From an uncultured Pseudomonadota bacterium (GTDB lineage: Bacteria; Pseudomonadota; Gammaproteobacteria; Burkholderiales; Casimicrobiaceae), in contig CALFEY010000361.1 of NCBI GenBank assembly GCA_937958295.1, positions 1-14,329 on the forward strand: a DNA stretch of 14,329 nt. The letters are read 5' to 3'. Under the pieces are notes generated by a model, which was not told the origin of the DNA, made no database searches, and saw nothing but the letters and a program-made list of their open reading frames with translations. The first letter of the stretch is position 1. Each line of letters starts with the position of its first letter. Of the stretch, positions 13,879-14,329 are shown piece by piece. The position numbers and the translations under genes were made by a program.

Positions 13879-14329
13879 ATGAAGCGACGTCGCGTCTTCA
13901 CCCTCGTTCCGGTTCTCGCTGCCTGTGTCGGCATGGCGATGGCGTCCGGGACCCAGGCGCAGCAATACCCGACCAAGCCCGTGCGCATGATCGTCCCGTT
14001 TCCGCCGGGAGGCACGACGGACGTCGTCGCGCGGCTCGTCAGCCAGAAGGTCGGCGAGAAATGGGGGCAGACCATCGTGGTCGACAACGTCGCCGGTGCC
14101 TCCGGCCTCATCGGCACGCAGGCGGGGGTTCGCGCCGCACCCGATGGCTACGTGATGACGCTGGGTAACAACCAGACGCACGCCACCAACGCTTCGCTTT
14201 TCACGAAGCTGTCCTTCGACATGCTCAAGGACGTGCAGCCGGTGGCGTTCCTCGTTCGCACGCGGCACGTGATAGTCGTTCCCGCGAATTCGCCGTACCG
14301 GACGCTCGAGGAACTCATCGCCGCGGGCA
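13879..14329 (+). CDS. Bug/TctC family substrate-binding receptor, cut by the window's right edge
   Basis: The first 150 residues of a Bug receptor are visible, nearly half of the usual length. An n-region KRRR and a hydrophobic stretch (6-22) lead to TQA-Q (cut after 27). An LAAC sequence at residues 13-16 also resembles a lipobox, so a lipoprotein form cannot be excluded. The mature start QYPTKPVRMIVPFPPGGTTD is the family hallmark. APDGYVMTLGNNQTHATN (95-112) lines the first domain's ligand loop. It is the third Bug gene in the window and has its own promoter-like region, so it may be controlled separately from the UbiD unit or respond to the same regulator. Confidence 0.92.
   Translation, partial: MKRRRVFTLVPVLAACVGMAMASGTQAQQYPTKPVRMIVPFPPGGTTDVVARLVSQKVGEKWGQTIVVDNVAGASGLIGTQAGVRAAPDGYVMTLGNNQTHATNASLFTKLSFDMLKDVQPVAFLVRTRHVIVVPANSPYRTLEELIAAG

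Noticed and set aside
1..14329. CRISPR array, tRNA, rRNA or riboswitch
   Set aside because: No regularly spaced repeats, tRNA arm pattern, conserved rRNA stretch or recognisable aptamer was seen on either strand.

Overview
The window is high-G+C DNA that looks like a betaproteobacterium, probably Burkholderiales. The main reason is three Bug/TctC-type periplasmic receptor genes, two complete or nearly so and one cut by the right edge. Such orphan receptors are greatly multiplied in Bordetella-, Cupriavidus- and Comamonadaceae-like genomes. A TRAP transporter and a GntR/FCD regulator support this. All convincing genes are on the + strand. Identities come from motifs read by eye, not from searches.

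Left part (1-10020): one catabolic cluster, probably one operon. It begins with the tail of a GntR/FCD regulator whose stop overlaps the GTG start of a Bug receptor. Next come an iron-type alcohol dehydrogenase, an MBL-fold lactonase-like hydrolase, an extended-SDR epimerase/dehydrogenase, an enolase-superfamily (mandelate racemase type) enzyme and an aldehyde dehydrogenase. A complete TRAP transporter (dctP, dctQ, dctM) closes the cluster. Several genes are joined by 4-base ATGA/GTGA overlaps. Dehydrogenase, lactonase, acid dehydratase, aldehyde dehydrogenase and an organic-acid importer together suggest oxidative breakdown of a sugar acid or another polyhydroxy acid. The substrate cannot be read from the sequence. 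A strong 15-bp hairpin separates dctP from dctQ.

Middle (10021-11048): about 1 kb without a convincing gene. It holds several hairpins and palindromes and a possible promoter about 300 bases before the next gene. No mobile element or RNA gene could be recognised.

Right part (11049-14329): a second transcription unit. It holds a Bug receptor with a twin-arginine (Tat) signal, a small NIPSNAP-like protein and a divergent UbiD-family decarboxylase. After a promoter-like region comes a third Bug receptor that runs off the window. An inverted repeat GTAT-N8-ATAC occurs in the region before each of these two Bug genes and may be a shared operator. The likely theme is uptake and decarboxylation of an aromatic or unsaturated carboxylic acid.

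No CRISPR array, rRNA, tRNA or intact insertion sequence was seen. The least ordinary items are the altered active-site positions in the UbiD, enolase-superfamily and Fe-ADH proteins, the dctP-dctQ hairpin and the shared inverted repeat.
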